Assembly (NCBI RefSeq): GCF_004000845.1
Contig: NZ_BIMA01000080.1
Coordinates: forward strand, 1-33,128
Origin: Paenibacillus koleovorans NBRC 103111
Lineage (GTDB): Bacteria > Bacillota > Bacilli > Paenibacillales > NBRC-103111
Direction of reading: 5' to 3'
DNA length: 33,128 bases
Of this stretch, positions 22,878-31,886 are shown in pieces. How positions within the stretch are numbered: position 1 is the stretch's first letter; each line of letters opens with the position of its first letter. The notes beneath the pieces were generated by a model, which was given only the letters and a program-made list of their open reading frames with translations, was not told the origin of the DNA and searched no databases. A program made the translations under genes and the position numbers.

Positions 22878-23749
22878 TGGCTGCCATCAAGGAGACCAAG
22901 TCGGAAACCGCCTTTCGCCTGTCCAATATAGTGCTGCTGGGTATACTCGGGTTCATTATGCTTGTCCCTCTGTTAAAAGTTTTGTCGACCTCGTTCAGCT
23001 CGCCCTACGCTGTCGACACAGGCCAAGTATTCATATGGCCGGTTGAATTTACCTGGGCGTCATGGGAGCGGATAATCGGTAGGGAGGCTTTATGGCGGTC
23101 ATTCGCGCTTAATGTAGTCGTAACCGCGGGCGGGACCGTGATGTGCTTGCTGATGACGGCGCTTATGGCTTATCCGATGTCCAAACCGGAATTCAAGCCT
23201 GCCCGATTTCTGGCGATCATGGTTGTCTTTACGATGGTATTCCGGTATCCGATTATTCCGTTCTTTCTGACGGTCAGAGGGCTTGGCCTCTATGATAACT
23301 TCTTGGTGCTTATCGTTCCGTATTTGATAACCGCCTATAATCTGATCATCATGAGGACTTTCTTCCGGGAGCTTCCGAAGGAGCTCGAGGAAGCCGCTCA
23401 GATGGAAGGCTGCGGGTATTTCCAGCTGCTATTCCGCGTGATCCTTCCACTCTCCAAGGCTGTGCTTGCGACACTCGGCATCTTCTATGCCGTGCTGCTC
23501 TGGAACCAGTTTATGAACCCGTTATTGTTCATTGATAATCAGCATTTGTATCCCCTGCAGCTAAGACTCAGGGAATATATGATCAACTCGGACTCGGAGC
23601 TTGAGCCAAGTTTGCAAGGAAACATTCCTTACAACAACGCCACGCTCAAAGCCGCAACCATTATATTTGCGACAATTCCGATTATCATCGTGTATCCGTT
23701 CCTCCAAAAGCATTTTGTCAAAGGAGCTACACTTGGCTCCGTTAAGTAA
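22877..23749 (+). CDS. sugar ABC transporter permease (YtcP type)
   Basis: A 290-residue second permease of the same importer, of the YtcP/MalG class, with six membrane segments. The EAA loop is LPKELEEAAQMEGCGYFQLL. It ends with PIIIVYPFLQKHFVKGATLGSVK, the characteristic family tail. No ATPase gene is in the window, so the importer probably borrows a shared ATPase of the MsmX type encoded elsewhere. The family handles complex or oligomeric sugars in Paenibacillus. Confidence 0.92.
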   Translation: MAAIKETKSETAFRLSNIVLLGILGFIMLVPLLKVLSTSFSSPYAVDTGQVFIWPVEFTWASWERIIGREALWRSFALNVVVTAGGTVMCLLMTALMAYPMSKPEFKPARFLAIMVVFTMVFRYPIIPFFLTVRGLGLYDNFLVLIVPYLITAYNLIIMRTFFRELPKELEEAAQMEGCGYFQLLFRVILPLSKAVLATLGIFYAVLLWNQFMNPLLFIDNQHLYPLQLRLREYMINSDSELEPSLQGNIPYNNATLKAATIIFATIPIIIVYPFLQKHFVKGATLGSVK

Positions 23750-23794
23750 CGGTTTCAATGCATTCCTATATAAACCACGAAGGGGAGTTATCTC

Positions 23795-25369
23795 ATGAAA
23801 GTAACATTCAAAAAGGTGCCTCAAATGATCATCAGTTCAGGACTTGTCATTGCACTGCTTGCCGCCTGCGGAAGCAAATCGCCTGCCGAACCAGGAGCGG
23901 AAGCCAGCGTAAAGCCCCAGGAAACGCAGTACCTGGAAGTATGGCGCAATATGGAGAACGTCGGTGCCTTGGATAAAGACAGCGCGTATTCCAAATTGAT
24001 TCAGAAGGATATCGGAGTCGGGATCTATGCGCCTTCCGTCCCTTGGAACGGTGGAAGCGCATACGTTCAGAAGCTGAATACGCGCATCGCCAGCGGCGAA
24101 TTGCCGGATATGTTCCTGCCGTGGCAGGGTAATGAAGCGTCGCTAATGAAGCAAGGCGCGCTTGCCGATTTGACCGATCTGCTCCCGAAGTATGCGCCTG
24201 CCGTGTGGAATCGCATTCCTAAAGAAGTGTGGGACGTCGTCCGTTCGGCGGATCCAAGCGGCAAGAACCGGATTTACTACATTCCCTACGCGCAAACCTA
24301 TACGCACTACGGGGCGTTTATTCGTCAGGACTGGCTCGATCGAGTCGGCATGAAAGTACCTACGACCAAGGATGAGTATGTAGCCGTGCTTAGGGCGTTC
24401 CGCGATAAGGATGCGAACGGAAACGGCGATCCTAACGATGAAATACCGGTATCCGGACGGGAGCAGGGACGTTGGATGGATCATCTGTTCGCGATGTACG
24501 GCATTGCGATGCTGGAAGGCATTCCGGCTTGGGATATTTATGACGGCAAGCTGACTTATTCGGCCGTAACGCCGAACATGAAAGCGGCCATCGAGTTCAT
24601 CCGGGATTTATATAAAGAGAAGCTGCTCGATCAGAACACGTTCCTGAACAAAAACGACGATTGGCTGGCTAAAATTTATAACGATAAAGTCGGCAGCTGG
24701 TACCATATCAATTATACGGCAAGCGCTCGTTTGGAGAACATTGTGAAAGTAAACAAGGATGTCAATCTGGTCGCTCTAGGCGTACCGAAGGTACCCGGAT
24801 ACGACGGGTTTATAACGAAGGTGCAAATCAGCCGCCCGCAATGGGTCATTGCCAATAAGAATGAACAGACGACCATTAATGCCTTGAAGCTGCTCAATTG
24901 GACTTCCGAGCCTGCCAATGCGGAGAAGGTTCTGCTCGGGGTGGAAGGGATGCACTATTCGATAAAGGACGGTAAGCCGGTCAAGATTGATGGAGATTCG
25001 ACGAATCAGGATTTCCGGATTATGACAAGCTTTATCAATGGCATGGATGAAATGAAGAAACAGAGCGAAGTGGAGCTTGCTGCCGCATCTTCGGCGACGC
25101 AAACCAATATTCTTAAGCAACGCGACAAGCTGATTGCGGATATGCAGAAATTCGGCAAAGCGATCGCCGGTGACGGCATGCCGGCATCGATCTATGACGG
25201 TTTCTCGGATCTGAAGAATCATACGATGTATCAGGAATATATGACCAAGATTATTATCGGGGAATGGCCGATCAGCAAGTTCGACGAGTTCGTGGACAAA
25301 TGGAACAAAAGCGGCGGCGAGGAAGTGACGAAACGCGCACGTGCCTGGTATCAATCTATGAAACCATAA
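23795..25369 (+). CDS. sugar-binding lipoprotein of the ABC importer (LplA type)
   Basis: A 524-residue extracellular solute-binding protein. The N-terminal signal ends in lipobox LAAC, with C25 as the lipidated residue, so it is anchored outside the membrane. The mature part has the two-lobe type I solute-binding fold of family 1: QYLEVWRNMENVGALDK, SGELPDMFLPWQGNEAS, YYIPYAQTYTHYGAFIRQDWLD and a C-terminal ISKFDEFVDKWNKSGGEEV. It is the only extracellular member of the cluster besides the kinase sensor, and so sets specificity for the imported sugar. AAGGGGAG lies before the ATG. Confidence 0.93.
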   Translation: MKVTFKKVPQMIISSGLVIALLAACGSKSPAEPGAEASVKPQETQYLEVWRNMENVGALDKDSAYSKLIQKDIGVGIYAPSVPWNGGSAYVQKLNTRIASGELPDMFLPWQGNEASLMKQGALADLTDLLPKYAPAVWNRIPKEVWDVVRSADPSGKNRIYYIPYAQTYTHYGAFIRQDWLDRVGMKVPTTKDEYVAVLRAFRDKDANGNGDPNDEIPVSGREQGRWMDHLFAMYGIAMLEGIPAWDIYDGKLTYSAVTPNMKAAIEFIRDLYKEKLLDQNTFLNKNDDWLAKIYNDKVGSWYHINYTASARLENIVKVNKDVNLVALGVPKVPGYDGFITKVQISRPQWVIANKNEQTTINALKLLNWTSEPANAEKVLLGVEGMHYSIKDGKPVKIDGDSTNQDFRIMTSFINGMDEMKKQSEVELAAASSATQTNILKQRDKLIADMQKFGKAIAGDGMPASIYDGFSDLKNHTMYQEYMTKIIIGEWPISKFDEFVDKWNKSGGEEVTKRARAWYQSMKP

Positions 25370-25411
25370 AAGCGGCTGCCTCAAAAAAGGAATGGGAAGA
25401 GGTGCGGTTCT

Positions 25412-27703
25412 CTGAAACATCTAGTTGATTTAGGCAAACAGGAGCTGTTCAATCGAATTGTGGTTACGGAAATTCCGGAACAGGCCCTTCATTTAACTAT
25501 TCAAATCTCCGACGACCAAGAGAGCTGGACGGATGTCTATCATGCTGACGCCGCAAGCTTGAACCAAGTGCTAAGAACCGTTGAAGTAGAGGTAGACAAC
25601 CTCACGGCCCGGTATATTCGCTTATTGACGGAGCCGGCTTCGATCGACGCGGAATCTTGTCACATTCAAGTATTCACGGCTGCGGCGGCTCAAGCGCTAA
25701 TGATCGAGCATGTGGATTTGTATGGAGGCACCGCCCAGCCCATTCAAGCTTCCAGGGAAAACTTCCATCTGTATTTGTTTATCGGACAGTCCAATATGTC
25801 CAGCAGAGCCGGCATCGAAGAGGAAGACCGGTTTGCGATAGCAAGAGCGTATGTCCTCAATGGAAGAAGCGAGTGGGAGAAGGCCGAGAACGGTTGGGTC
25901 AGCAATTTGCCCGCTATCGCGTCCATACAAGGATTAAACCGGTATTCCACAGTTGAGGTAATCACTAAGATTAATGGATACAGCTTGGCCAGCATGTTCG
26001 CGCAGACAATGACGGAGCATAACCCGGATATCGAGATCGGGATTGTGTCGAATGCCAGAGGCGGAACCAAATTAGCCGAGTGGCAAAAAGGCGCGGGAAC
26101 CGGGCTGTACGAGGAAGCCGTCAGAAGAACCCAAGATGCGATGAAAAGCGGCACCCTCAAAGGTATATTGTGGCATCAGGGGGAAGCGGACCAGGGCTCT
26201 CCCGAGACCTATATGGAAAACCTGAGAAAGCTCGTCGACTGTTTGAGGCGGGACTTGCATGCAGCCGAAGCGCCTTTCATCGTTGGTCAGCTGTTGCCTT
26301 CCAAGAGCGCAGCCTTTAACCGAATGCTGATGAAGGTGGTCGAGCATATTCCTTATTCCGGCTGGGTGTCTAATGAAGGAACGGAGTCTACCGGAGACGG
26401 CACGCATCTGAACAACGCCAGCCAGAAGCTGCTGGGCAAACGGTATGCGAACAGCATCAGGAAGCATTACGATCATTATGTTCATGTCCCGTTTGCAGCA
26501 CCGCTAGCTCAGCATTTTAGCTGGATCTATCACAACCCCGATACGGAGCGGTATGTAGAAGGGTGCGGGCTGGTTCGACTCGATGACGGCAGTCTGCTCG
26601 CAGCGGTTCCGGTCGTTCCGCGCCAGAGGTGGAGCCAGGAGCGGCGAGTCGAGACAAGCCGCACGTATATGATGGGCAGCACTGACGGAGGGGCAAGCTG
26701 GAACGAGCTTGCCGAGCTTCCTTACTATTCAGCCGTTCCATGGACCTATGACGGCATACTCTATTTATTTGCTGTCAGAGGCGGAATGAAATACCGGAAC
26801 GACGATTTGCTGCTGCTGCGCAGCGAAGACGGAGGTGTAACCTGGTCGGAGCCTTCGATTTTATTCTCCGGACATTACTGGAACTGTCATACCGGCATGG
26901 CGATCCGGAACAACCGGTTGTACTGGGCGATCGACGATCTCGGATTGACGGAGGCCGGCTATAATTCGCCGCTTGACATTCCACGCGGCGCCAGGCGAGC
27001 ACCTCGCGTCGTATCGGGTGATTTGACGCGCGACCTGATGGATCCGGCATCGTGGCGGATGTCCAATCCGGTTCCTTTCCCCGAGGAGACGAAGCTTCTC
27101 GTGAATGAACGATTCGAGGCGCCGCACAATCATTATTTGGAGCCGAACGTTATCGATGTGAACGGACATCTGCGTGTGCTCGTCACGGTCAAGCTGTGCA
27201 AGCAATCCACAGCGAACATATGCGCCGTGCTGGACGTTAGCGATGACGGAGCCAACCTGGAAGCGTCCTTCACGCAGTACGCCTTTATGCCGGGCGGTCA
27301 GCTCAAATTTTGCGTCATCTGGGATCCTATCTCCCGCCTGTTCTGGGCGACCTCGAACATGGCGGTCGACAGCCAGAAGCTGCTGGATTGGGATCTATCA
27401 ACCGACAAGGACGATCCGATCTATGCGCAAATTCCAGGTGGAGACGACCGCCGAAACCTAATGCTTAGCTATAGCGCGGACGGTCTGAACTGGTTCCAAG
27501 CCGGTTGTGTCGCCCAGGCGAGCAGCTTGACCAACTCGTTCATGTACGCCAAGCCGGTCATTGACGGCGACGATCTGGTCATTATTTCTCGTACAAGTAT
27601 AGAGGCGCCTAACCGGCATGATGCCAACTATGCCACCTTCCATCGCGTGAGCCATTTCCGGAAGTTGGCGCTGAACCTGTATATGCAAGGCGGTCGGTCC
27701 TGA
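25412..27703 (+). CDS. fusion of SASA-type acetylesterase and sialidase-fold domain
   Basis: About 763 residues. A short beta-rich N-terminal part (1-100) precedes a carbohydrate acetylesterase of the sialate O-acetylesterase (SASA) family: GQSNM with nucleophile S127, WHQGEADQG (about 254-262) and DGTHL with D329 and H332. Residues 355-763 are a sialidase-fold beta-propeller with Asp-boxes STDGGASW and SEDGGVTW. The propeller opens VEGCGLVRLDDGSLLAA, lacking the R-I-P arginine of true sialidases. There is no signal peptide. Coding resemblance extends upstream of GTG 25460 to a CTG at 25412, which has GAGGTG exactly 7 bases before it; the GTG has only AGGAG 15 bases away. I therefore choose CTG 25412 tentatively. 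Confidence 0.82.
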   Translation: MKHLVDLGKQELFNRIVVTEIPEQALHLTIQISDDQESWTDVYHADAASLNQVLRTVEVEVDNLTARYIRLLTEPASIDAESCHIQVFTAAAAQALMIEHVDLYGGTAQPIQASRENFHLYLFIGQSNMSSRAGIEEEDRFAIARAYVLNGRSEWEKAENGWVSNLPAIASIQGLNRYSTVEVITKINGYSLASMFAQTMTEHNPDIEIGIVSNARGGTKLAEWQKGAGTGLYEEAVRRTQDAMKSGTLKGILWHQGEADQGSPETYMENLRKLVDCLRRDLHAAEAPFIVGQLLPSKSAAFNRMLMKVVEHIPYSGWVSNEGTESTGDGTHLNNASQKLLGKRYANSIRKHYDHYVHVPFAAPLAQHFSWIYHNPDTERYVEGCGLVRLDDGSLLAAVPVVPRQRWSQERRVETSRTYMMGSTDGGASWNELAELPYYSAVPWTYDGILYLFAVRGGMKYRNDDLLLLRSEDGGVTWSEPSILFSGHYWNCHTGMAIRNNRLYWAIDDLGLTEAGYNSPLDIPRGARRAPRVVSGDLTRDLMDPASWRMSNPVPFPEETKLLVNERFEAPHNHYLEPNVIDVNGHLRVLVTVKLCKQSTANICAVLDVSDDGANLEASFTQYAFMPGGQLKFCVIWDPISRLFWATSNMAVDSQKLLDWDLSTDKDDPIYAQIPGGDDRRNLMLSYSADGLNWFQAGCVAQASSLTNSFMYAKPVIDGDDLVIISRTSIEAPNRHDANYATFHRVSHFRKLALNLYMQGGRS

Positions 27704-29391
27704 TGGGCGGTACGATTAGGAAGCAGATGCTGCAAATTCCGGATGCCAATAAGCATTTGGTTGCTTTCGAGGAAGGTGTCTACATTTCGTTCCCGGGAGT
27801 GGCTAAGACCAAAGACGGTTTAGTCTGCTCCTACCTTCGTTCGGATAGCCACAAAAAGAAGACGACGGATATTATGATTGCCCGCTCGGAGGATGGTGGT
27901 CTGACTTGGACGGACCACCAGGTTATCGCTCATGCGGACGTATACGAACAAGGCTGCATCTACGTTGTGCCGCGGATCAATGCGCTGTCGAATGGTCGCC
28001 TGGTGATGATTTGCGATAAGGGTCAGCGTACCCCGAATGGAAAGTTTTATAAATTGTCCACTTGGGTGCTTAATAAAGAAATGGTCAATGAGTTGTTCTG
28101 GAGCCTCGATAACGGAATCACTTGGGACGGCCCCTATGAAATTGACAATGTCGGAGGCGAGCCGGAATACATCCAAGAGCTGTCTAACGGCACTCTGATG
28201 TTCACCCGTACGGAAGTGGCTTACACAGACGAACGGGCTGCAATCAATCAAGCCGTCTACAATGATCTGGAAGACAAAGAGAAGTACGAGACGATGACCG
28301 GAATGAAGGTTTACTATCAATCGGTCGCCGTATTCTCGGAAGACTCGGGGGTTACATGGAGCCGAACTGCTTATCTTGCGAATAATCCCTTGTATTCCGA
28401 TGCGGAAGCAGGTTTTACTGAGATCTCGCCGGGGAATCTGCTAGCCGTAACTCGCTGCTGCGACTGTGTAGGCCGATATGGACAGCCTAGCCGGATGCTG
28501 CGCAGCCGGGACTACGGAGCTACGTGGGATCATGGCGTATTGGCGCCTTTCTATGGGCATCGTCCGACGATTGGGATGCTTCATTCCGGCAAGGCACTGG
28601 CCGTATTCCGCAATCGTCCGGGAACAAACGCCACCTATGCGTTTGTGTTCGATCCTCACGAGACGTTCGAATATGAGCCGAATTCATTCATTTGGGATGA
28701 AGCGGATTGCACGCTGGAGCAAGACAGTCTAACCATTCGAACCTATGAGGGCCGCGAGCATGCCGTGCAGTTCATCTTGTATCCTGCCCAGCATGATACT
28801 TCGCGGGTGGAAATCGAAACCGAGCTTAGGCTGGAGGAGGCTGATGAGAACGGCTGTTGCATTAGCGCCGGCTGCCGCATCCGCTTCATGCCGGGCCGTA
28901 TTTGCCTGGCGGACCGTCCGGAGACGGGCTTCGACTGCAGAACGGATCGTTGGCATCGCTACCGGATTATCCGAGAGGGCGAGGAGCTGACGATCCATGT
29001 CGATGGAGAGTTGAAGCTGCAAGCGAGTACCCGTGGAATTTCTACGAGAGCGATTCACTTCGGCAACGCCCATTTCGAACCGCACCTTACCGGCAACGAG
29101 TCGATCAGTCATTGGCGTTCATTCTCCTTGCAGGTCGATAATCCAGACGATTATTCCATTCGCTGGCACTGGAATGCGGCGCAGGGGTATCCCGATCAGT
29201 TTAGAAGAGACCGGTTCGTCAAGCTCGATCATTGCTTCAGTACATTCGGAGGGGACAACGGGTATGCGCAGTGGACCCAACTGGAGGACGATTCCATTGT
29301 GATCCTGGATTACACCAGACCTTCTCCGTCCGACATGTATCCCTATATCCGGTCGTATGTCATCCATGAGAATCAGCTAGTAAACGAATAA
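27703..29391 (+). CDS. sialidase-fold (Asp-box) hydrolase with LamG-like C-terminus
   Basis: A 562-residue protein whose start overlaps the previous stop (TGATG). Residues 1-320 form a beta-propeller with four Asp-boxes: SEDGGLTW, LDNGITW, SEDSGVTW and RDYGATW. At the usual R-I-P position the sequence reads VYISFPGVAKTKDG, without the arginine. Residues 335-470 are beta-sandwich, resembling a LamG/concanavalin-type domain (RVEIETELRL, DRWHRYRIIREGEEL, IHVDGELK), and the remainder is a tail ending YIRSYVIHEN. There is no signal peptide, so it acts in the cytoplasm. Sialidase activity is doubtful; a glycoside hydrolase or lyase on a related acidic sugar is possible. Confidence 0.8.
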   Translation: MGGTIRKQMLQIPDANKHLVAFEEGVYISFPGVAKTKDGLVCSYLRSDSHKKKTTDIMIARSEDGGLTWTDHQVIAHADVYEQGCIYVVPRINALSNGRLVMICDKGQRTPNGKFYKLSTWVLNKEMVNELFWSLDNGITWDGPYEIDNVGGEPEYIQELSNGTLMFTRTEVAYTDERAAINQAVYNDLEDKEKYETMTGMKVYYQSVAVFSEDSGVTWSRTAYLANNPLYSDAEAGFTEISPGNLLAVTRCCDCVGRYGQPSRMLRSRDYGATWDHGVLAPFYGHRPTIGMLHSGKALAVFRNRPGTNATYAFVFDPHETFEYEPNSFIWDEADCTLEQDSLTIRTYEGREHAVQFILYPAQHDTSRVEIETELRLEEADENGCCISAGCRIRFMPGRICLADRPETGFDCRTDRWHRYRIIREGEELTIHVDGELKLQASTRGISTRAIHFGNAHFEPHLTGNESISHWRSFSLQVDNPDDYSIRWHWNAAQGYPDQFRRDRFVKLDHCFSTFGGDNGYAQWTQLEDDSIVILDYTRPSPSDMYPYIRSYVIHENQLVNE

Positions 29392-29407
29392 TGCTGGGAG
29401 AACGAAC

Positions 29408-30409
29408 ATGACGACAATTGCAATTACGAAGGAATGGATTCAAGGCGCCGTTTCCCTGGAGCCGACTGAGCATGGGGTCCGACCGTGGAGGCTGCCCCAA
29501 GACAAGCTTCAATTGTTCCGAGAGGGGCTGGTTGACAAAGCGGGAGAGACGGCGGGAGTAAGGGTATCGTTCGCCGGTCATTTCGGCGTGGATGCCGTTA
29601 CAGGTGAAGCGAGATCAGTCGAGCTGGAGGTAGCGCCAACGGAAGCGGAGCGACAATTCGATCTCGTTGCGGACGATAAACTGGTTCATTCTCTGACATT
29701 GCCGGCGGGGGAGGAGCGCTGTTCGTTCCACCCGCCTGCAGGGGAACGGTTCGATATTTATTTGCCGCAGAAGAGCGGCGTTATATTGAAATCGTTAAGT
29801 GCAGCTGAGCATTCCGAGCTGGCACCAATCCGCACAAATCGGTTGAAGTGGGTCACATACGGAAGCTCCATCACCCAGTGCTCGGCTGCGGCTAGCCCAT
29901 CCTTAACATGGCCGGCCATCGTCGCCCGAAGCAAGGGCTGGGATCTGACTTGTCTCGGCTACGGCGGACAATGCCATCTGGAGACGCTTGTCGCGAGAAT
30001 GATTCGCGATACGCCTGCCGATCTCATTTCCTTGTGCCTCGGTATCAATGTGATGAGCAATACGCTCAATATCAAGACGTTCCGTTCTGCGGTGATCGGG
30101 ATGGTAGAGCTGATTCGCGAGAAGCATGTCGACACCCCGATCGTCCTTATCTCTCCGATCTATTGCTCTTATAGGGAGACGACCGAGAATGCCGTCGGGA
30201 TGACGCTCACGCTTATGAGAGAAGAAATTCGGGAAGCGGTATCCATTCTTCAGGCTTACGGGGACCGGAACCTTCGACTTGTGGACGGCTTGAGGTTTTT
30301 CGGAGAGGAGTTCGCCGGTTACATGCCGGATCAGCTTCACCCGAATGCAGAAGGGTACGGAATCATGGGTGAGCGGATGATCGATATTTTAACGGAACTG
30401 GATCTGTAG
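29408..30409 (+). CDS. SGNH/GDSL-type esterase
   Basis: A 333-residue protein with an N-terminal beta-domain (1-145) and a C-terminal SGNH hydrolase domain. The four blocks are visible: GSSIT with nucleophile S154, the glycine block YGGQCH, the asparagine block LGINVM, and DQLHPN with D308 and H311. This arrangement is found in carbohydrate esterases that remove acetyl groups from sugars. There is no signal peptide. It lies 16 bases after the sialidase-fold gene, with GGGAGAACG before the ATG. With the SASA domain upstream this gives the cluster two different esterases. Confidence 0.85.
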   Translation: MTTIAITKEWIQGAVSLEPTEHGVRPWRLPQDKLQLFREGLVDKAGETAGVRVSFAGHFGVDAVTGEARSVELEVAPTEAERQFDLVADDKLVHSLTLPAGEERCSFHPPAGERFDIYLPQKSGVILKSLSAAEHSELAPIRTNRLKWVTYGSSITQCSAAASPSLTWPAIVARSKGWDLTCLGYGGQCHLETLVARMIRDTPADLISLCLGINVMSNTLNIKTFRSAVIGMVELIREKHVDTPIVLISPIYCSYRETTENAVGMTLTLMREEIREAVSILQAYGDRNLRLVDGLRFFGEEFAGYMPDQLHPNAEGYGIMGERMIDILTELDL

Positions 30410-30479
30410 CCATTCTGCTCGTCGACTCGATAAAAAAACAGATACCCGCTGTGCGCTGGAGAAGAGGGAGAATGGAACC

Positions 30480-31886
30480 ATGATCAAGCAATATTGTTAC
30501 GATGTTGTTGTTGTCGGCGGCGGCGCTACAGGCATCGTGGCTGCAATGGCAGCCGCACGTTCCGGGGTAAAGACCGCCATTATTGAATACAACGGCTTTG
30601 TAGGGGGCAACGTGATCCCGGGTTTGCCGCTGCTCGGCTACCATAATGGGAACGGTCAAGTTGTCGTACGCGGGATCGCCTACGAAATTGCCACGAGGCT
30701 GCAGGAGATGGGGGCTGCAACGGAGTTTTATTTGGACCCGATCACCAGCGACGTCCTTGGCGTCGATCCTCATTGGTTCAAATATTTGGTCACGAAAATG
30801 CTGCAGGAGGCAGGCGTCGATTTCTTCCTTCACAGTATGCTGTCCGATACGATCGTAGAGGACGGGACGGTCAAAGGCGTGATGATCCAGAACAAGGAAG
30901 GCTCGCAAATGCTGAGCGCCAAGGTTGTGATCGACTGCAGCGGCGATGGCGATGCGGCGGTACATGCTGGAGCGGACTATGTATACGGACGGCAGTCCGA
31001 TCGGAAGACTCAGGTGTCGACCTTAGTATTCCGAGTTCGGAATATTGATTTCAAGCCGCTTATGCAATACTTCAGGAGCAATCCGACGCAAATTCGCCCC
31101 TGGTCGCTGAGCGACGAAGTAGCTACCCAACTAATGGATCAGATGGAGACGTCCGAGGTGTTCGTGCTGGGCGGGCTGCAGCAGTATATCGAACAGGCGG
31201 TGCGCGATGGGGCGGCTTACCCACGGGCCAATCTGGTAGGGGTTTGCATTCCGAAGTTCGATCAGATGATCGTCGTCTCGAGCCGAGTCGAAGGGGTAGA
31301 TCCGAATAACAATCGGAGCTATTCCAATGGAGAAGTGGCCGGGCTGCTGCAGATGAAGGACGTGTTCGATTTTATGCGCGACTATGCTCCGGGCTTCGAG
31401 AACATTCAGCTGATCGATACGGGACATCAGATCGGCATTCGCGAGAGCCGTCATATTGTAGGCGATTATTTGCTTACCGGAGAAGATTTGACGACCAGCA
31501 AGCAGTTCGACGACGTCATTGCGCTTGGCGGTTATCATATCGATATTCACAGTCCTGATCACAGAGGCATTCAATCGCAAAAGGTCAGCACCTACGAAAT
31601 CCCGTTCTCTTGTCTGTTGCCCAAAGGGTTGGAAGGCATGCTGCTCGCGGGGCGTCCGATCTCGGCGACACATGAGGCGATGGCATCGACGCGAGTGATT
31701 CCCATTCAGATGGCGCAGGCGGAAGCGACCGGAGTTGCCGCAGCTATGAGCGTGCAACAGTCGAAGCCTCTTCGCGATTTGAGCGTCAAGGAGCTGCAGA
31801 GCCGCCTAATCGCCCAAGGGGCGGAGCTTGGCCAGGGAATCGGACGCCGGACGTTTGAAGGTGCAGGAGAGGGGACTTTACATTGA
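30480..31886 (+). CDS. FAD-dependent oxidoreductase (FAD_oxidored type)
   Basis: A 468-residue flavoprotein of the PF12831 class. The dinucleotide-binding loop is VVVVGGGATGIVAAMAAARSG (glycines 13-18), followed by the acidic end of strand 2 (IIEYNGFVGGNV). CSGDGDAAVHAGADYVYG (about 157) and LLAGRPISATHEAMAST (about 385) are the other family blocks binding FAD. There is no signal peptide or Tat signal. It is one of the less understood members of carbohydrate clusters; oxidation of a sugar hydroxyl before cleavage is a plausible but unproven role. AGAGGGAG precedes the ATG, and the stop codon overlaps the next start. Confidence 0.88.
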   Translation: MIKQYCYDVVVVGGGATGIVAAMAAARSGVKTAIIEYNGFVGGNVIPGLPLLGYHNGNGQVVVRGIAYEIATRLQEMGAATEFYLDPITSDVLGVDPHWFKYLVTKMLQEAGVDFFLHSMLSDTIVEDGTVKGVMIQNKEGSQMLSAKVVIDCSGDGDAAVHAGADYVYGRQSDRKTQVSTLVFRVRNIDFKPLMQYFRSNPTQIRPWSLSDEVATQLMDQMETSEVFVLGGLQQYIEQAVRDGAAYPRANLVGVCIPKFDQMIVVSSRVEGVDPNNNRSYSNGEVAGLLQMKDVFDFMRDYAPGFENIQLIDTGHQIGIRESRHIVGDYLLTGEDLTTSKQFDDVIALGGYHIDIHSPDHRGIQSQKVSTYEIPFSCLLPKGLEGMLLAGRPISATHEAMASTRVIPIQMAQAEATGVAAAMSVQQSKPLRDLSVKELQSRLIAQGAELGQGIGRRTFEGAGEGTLH

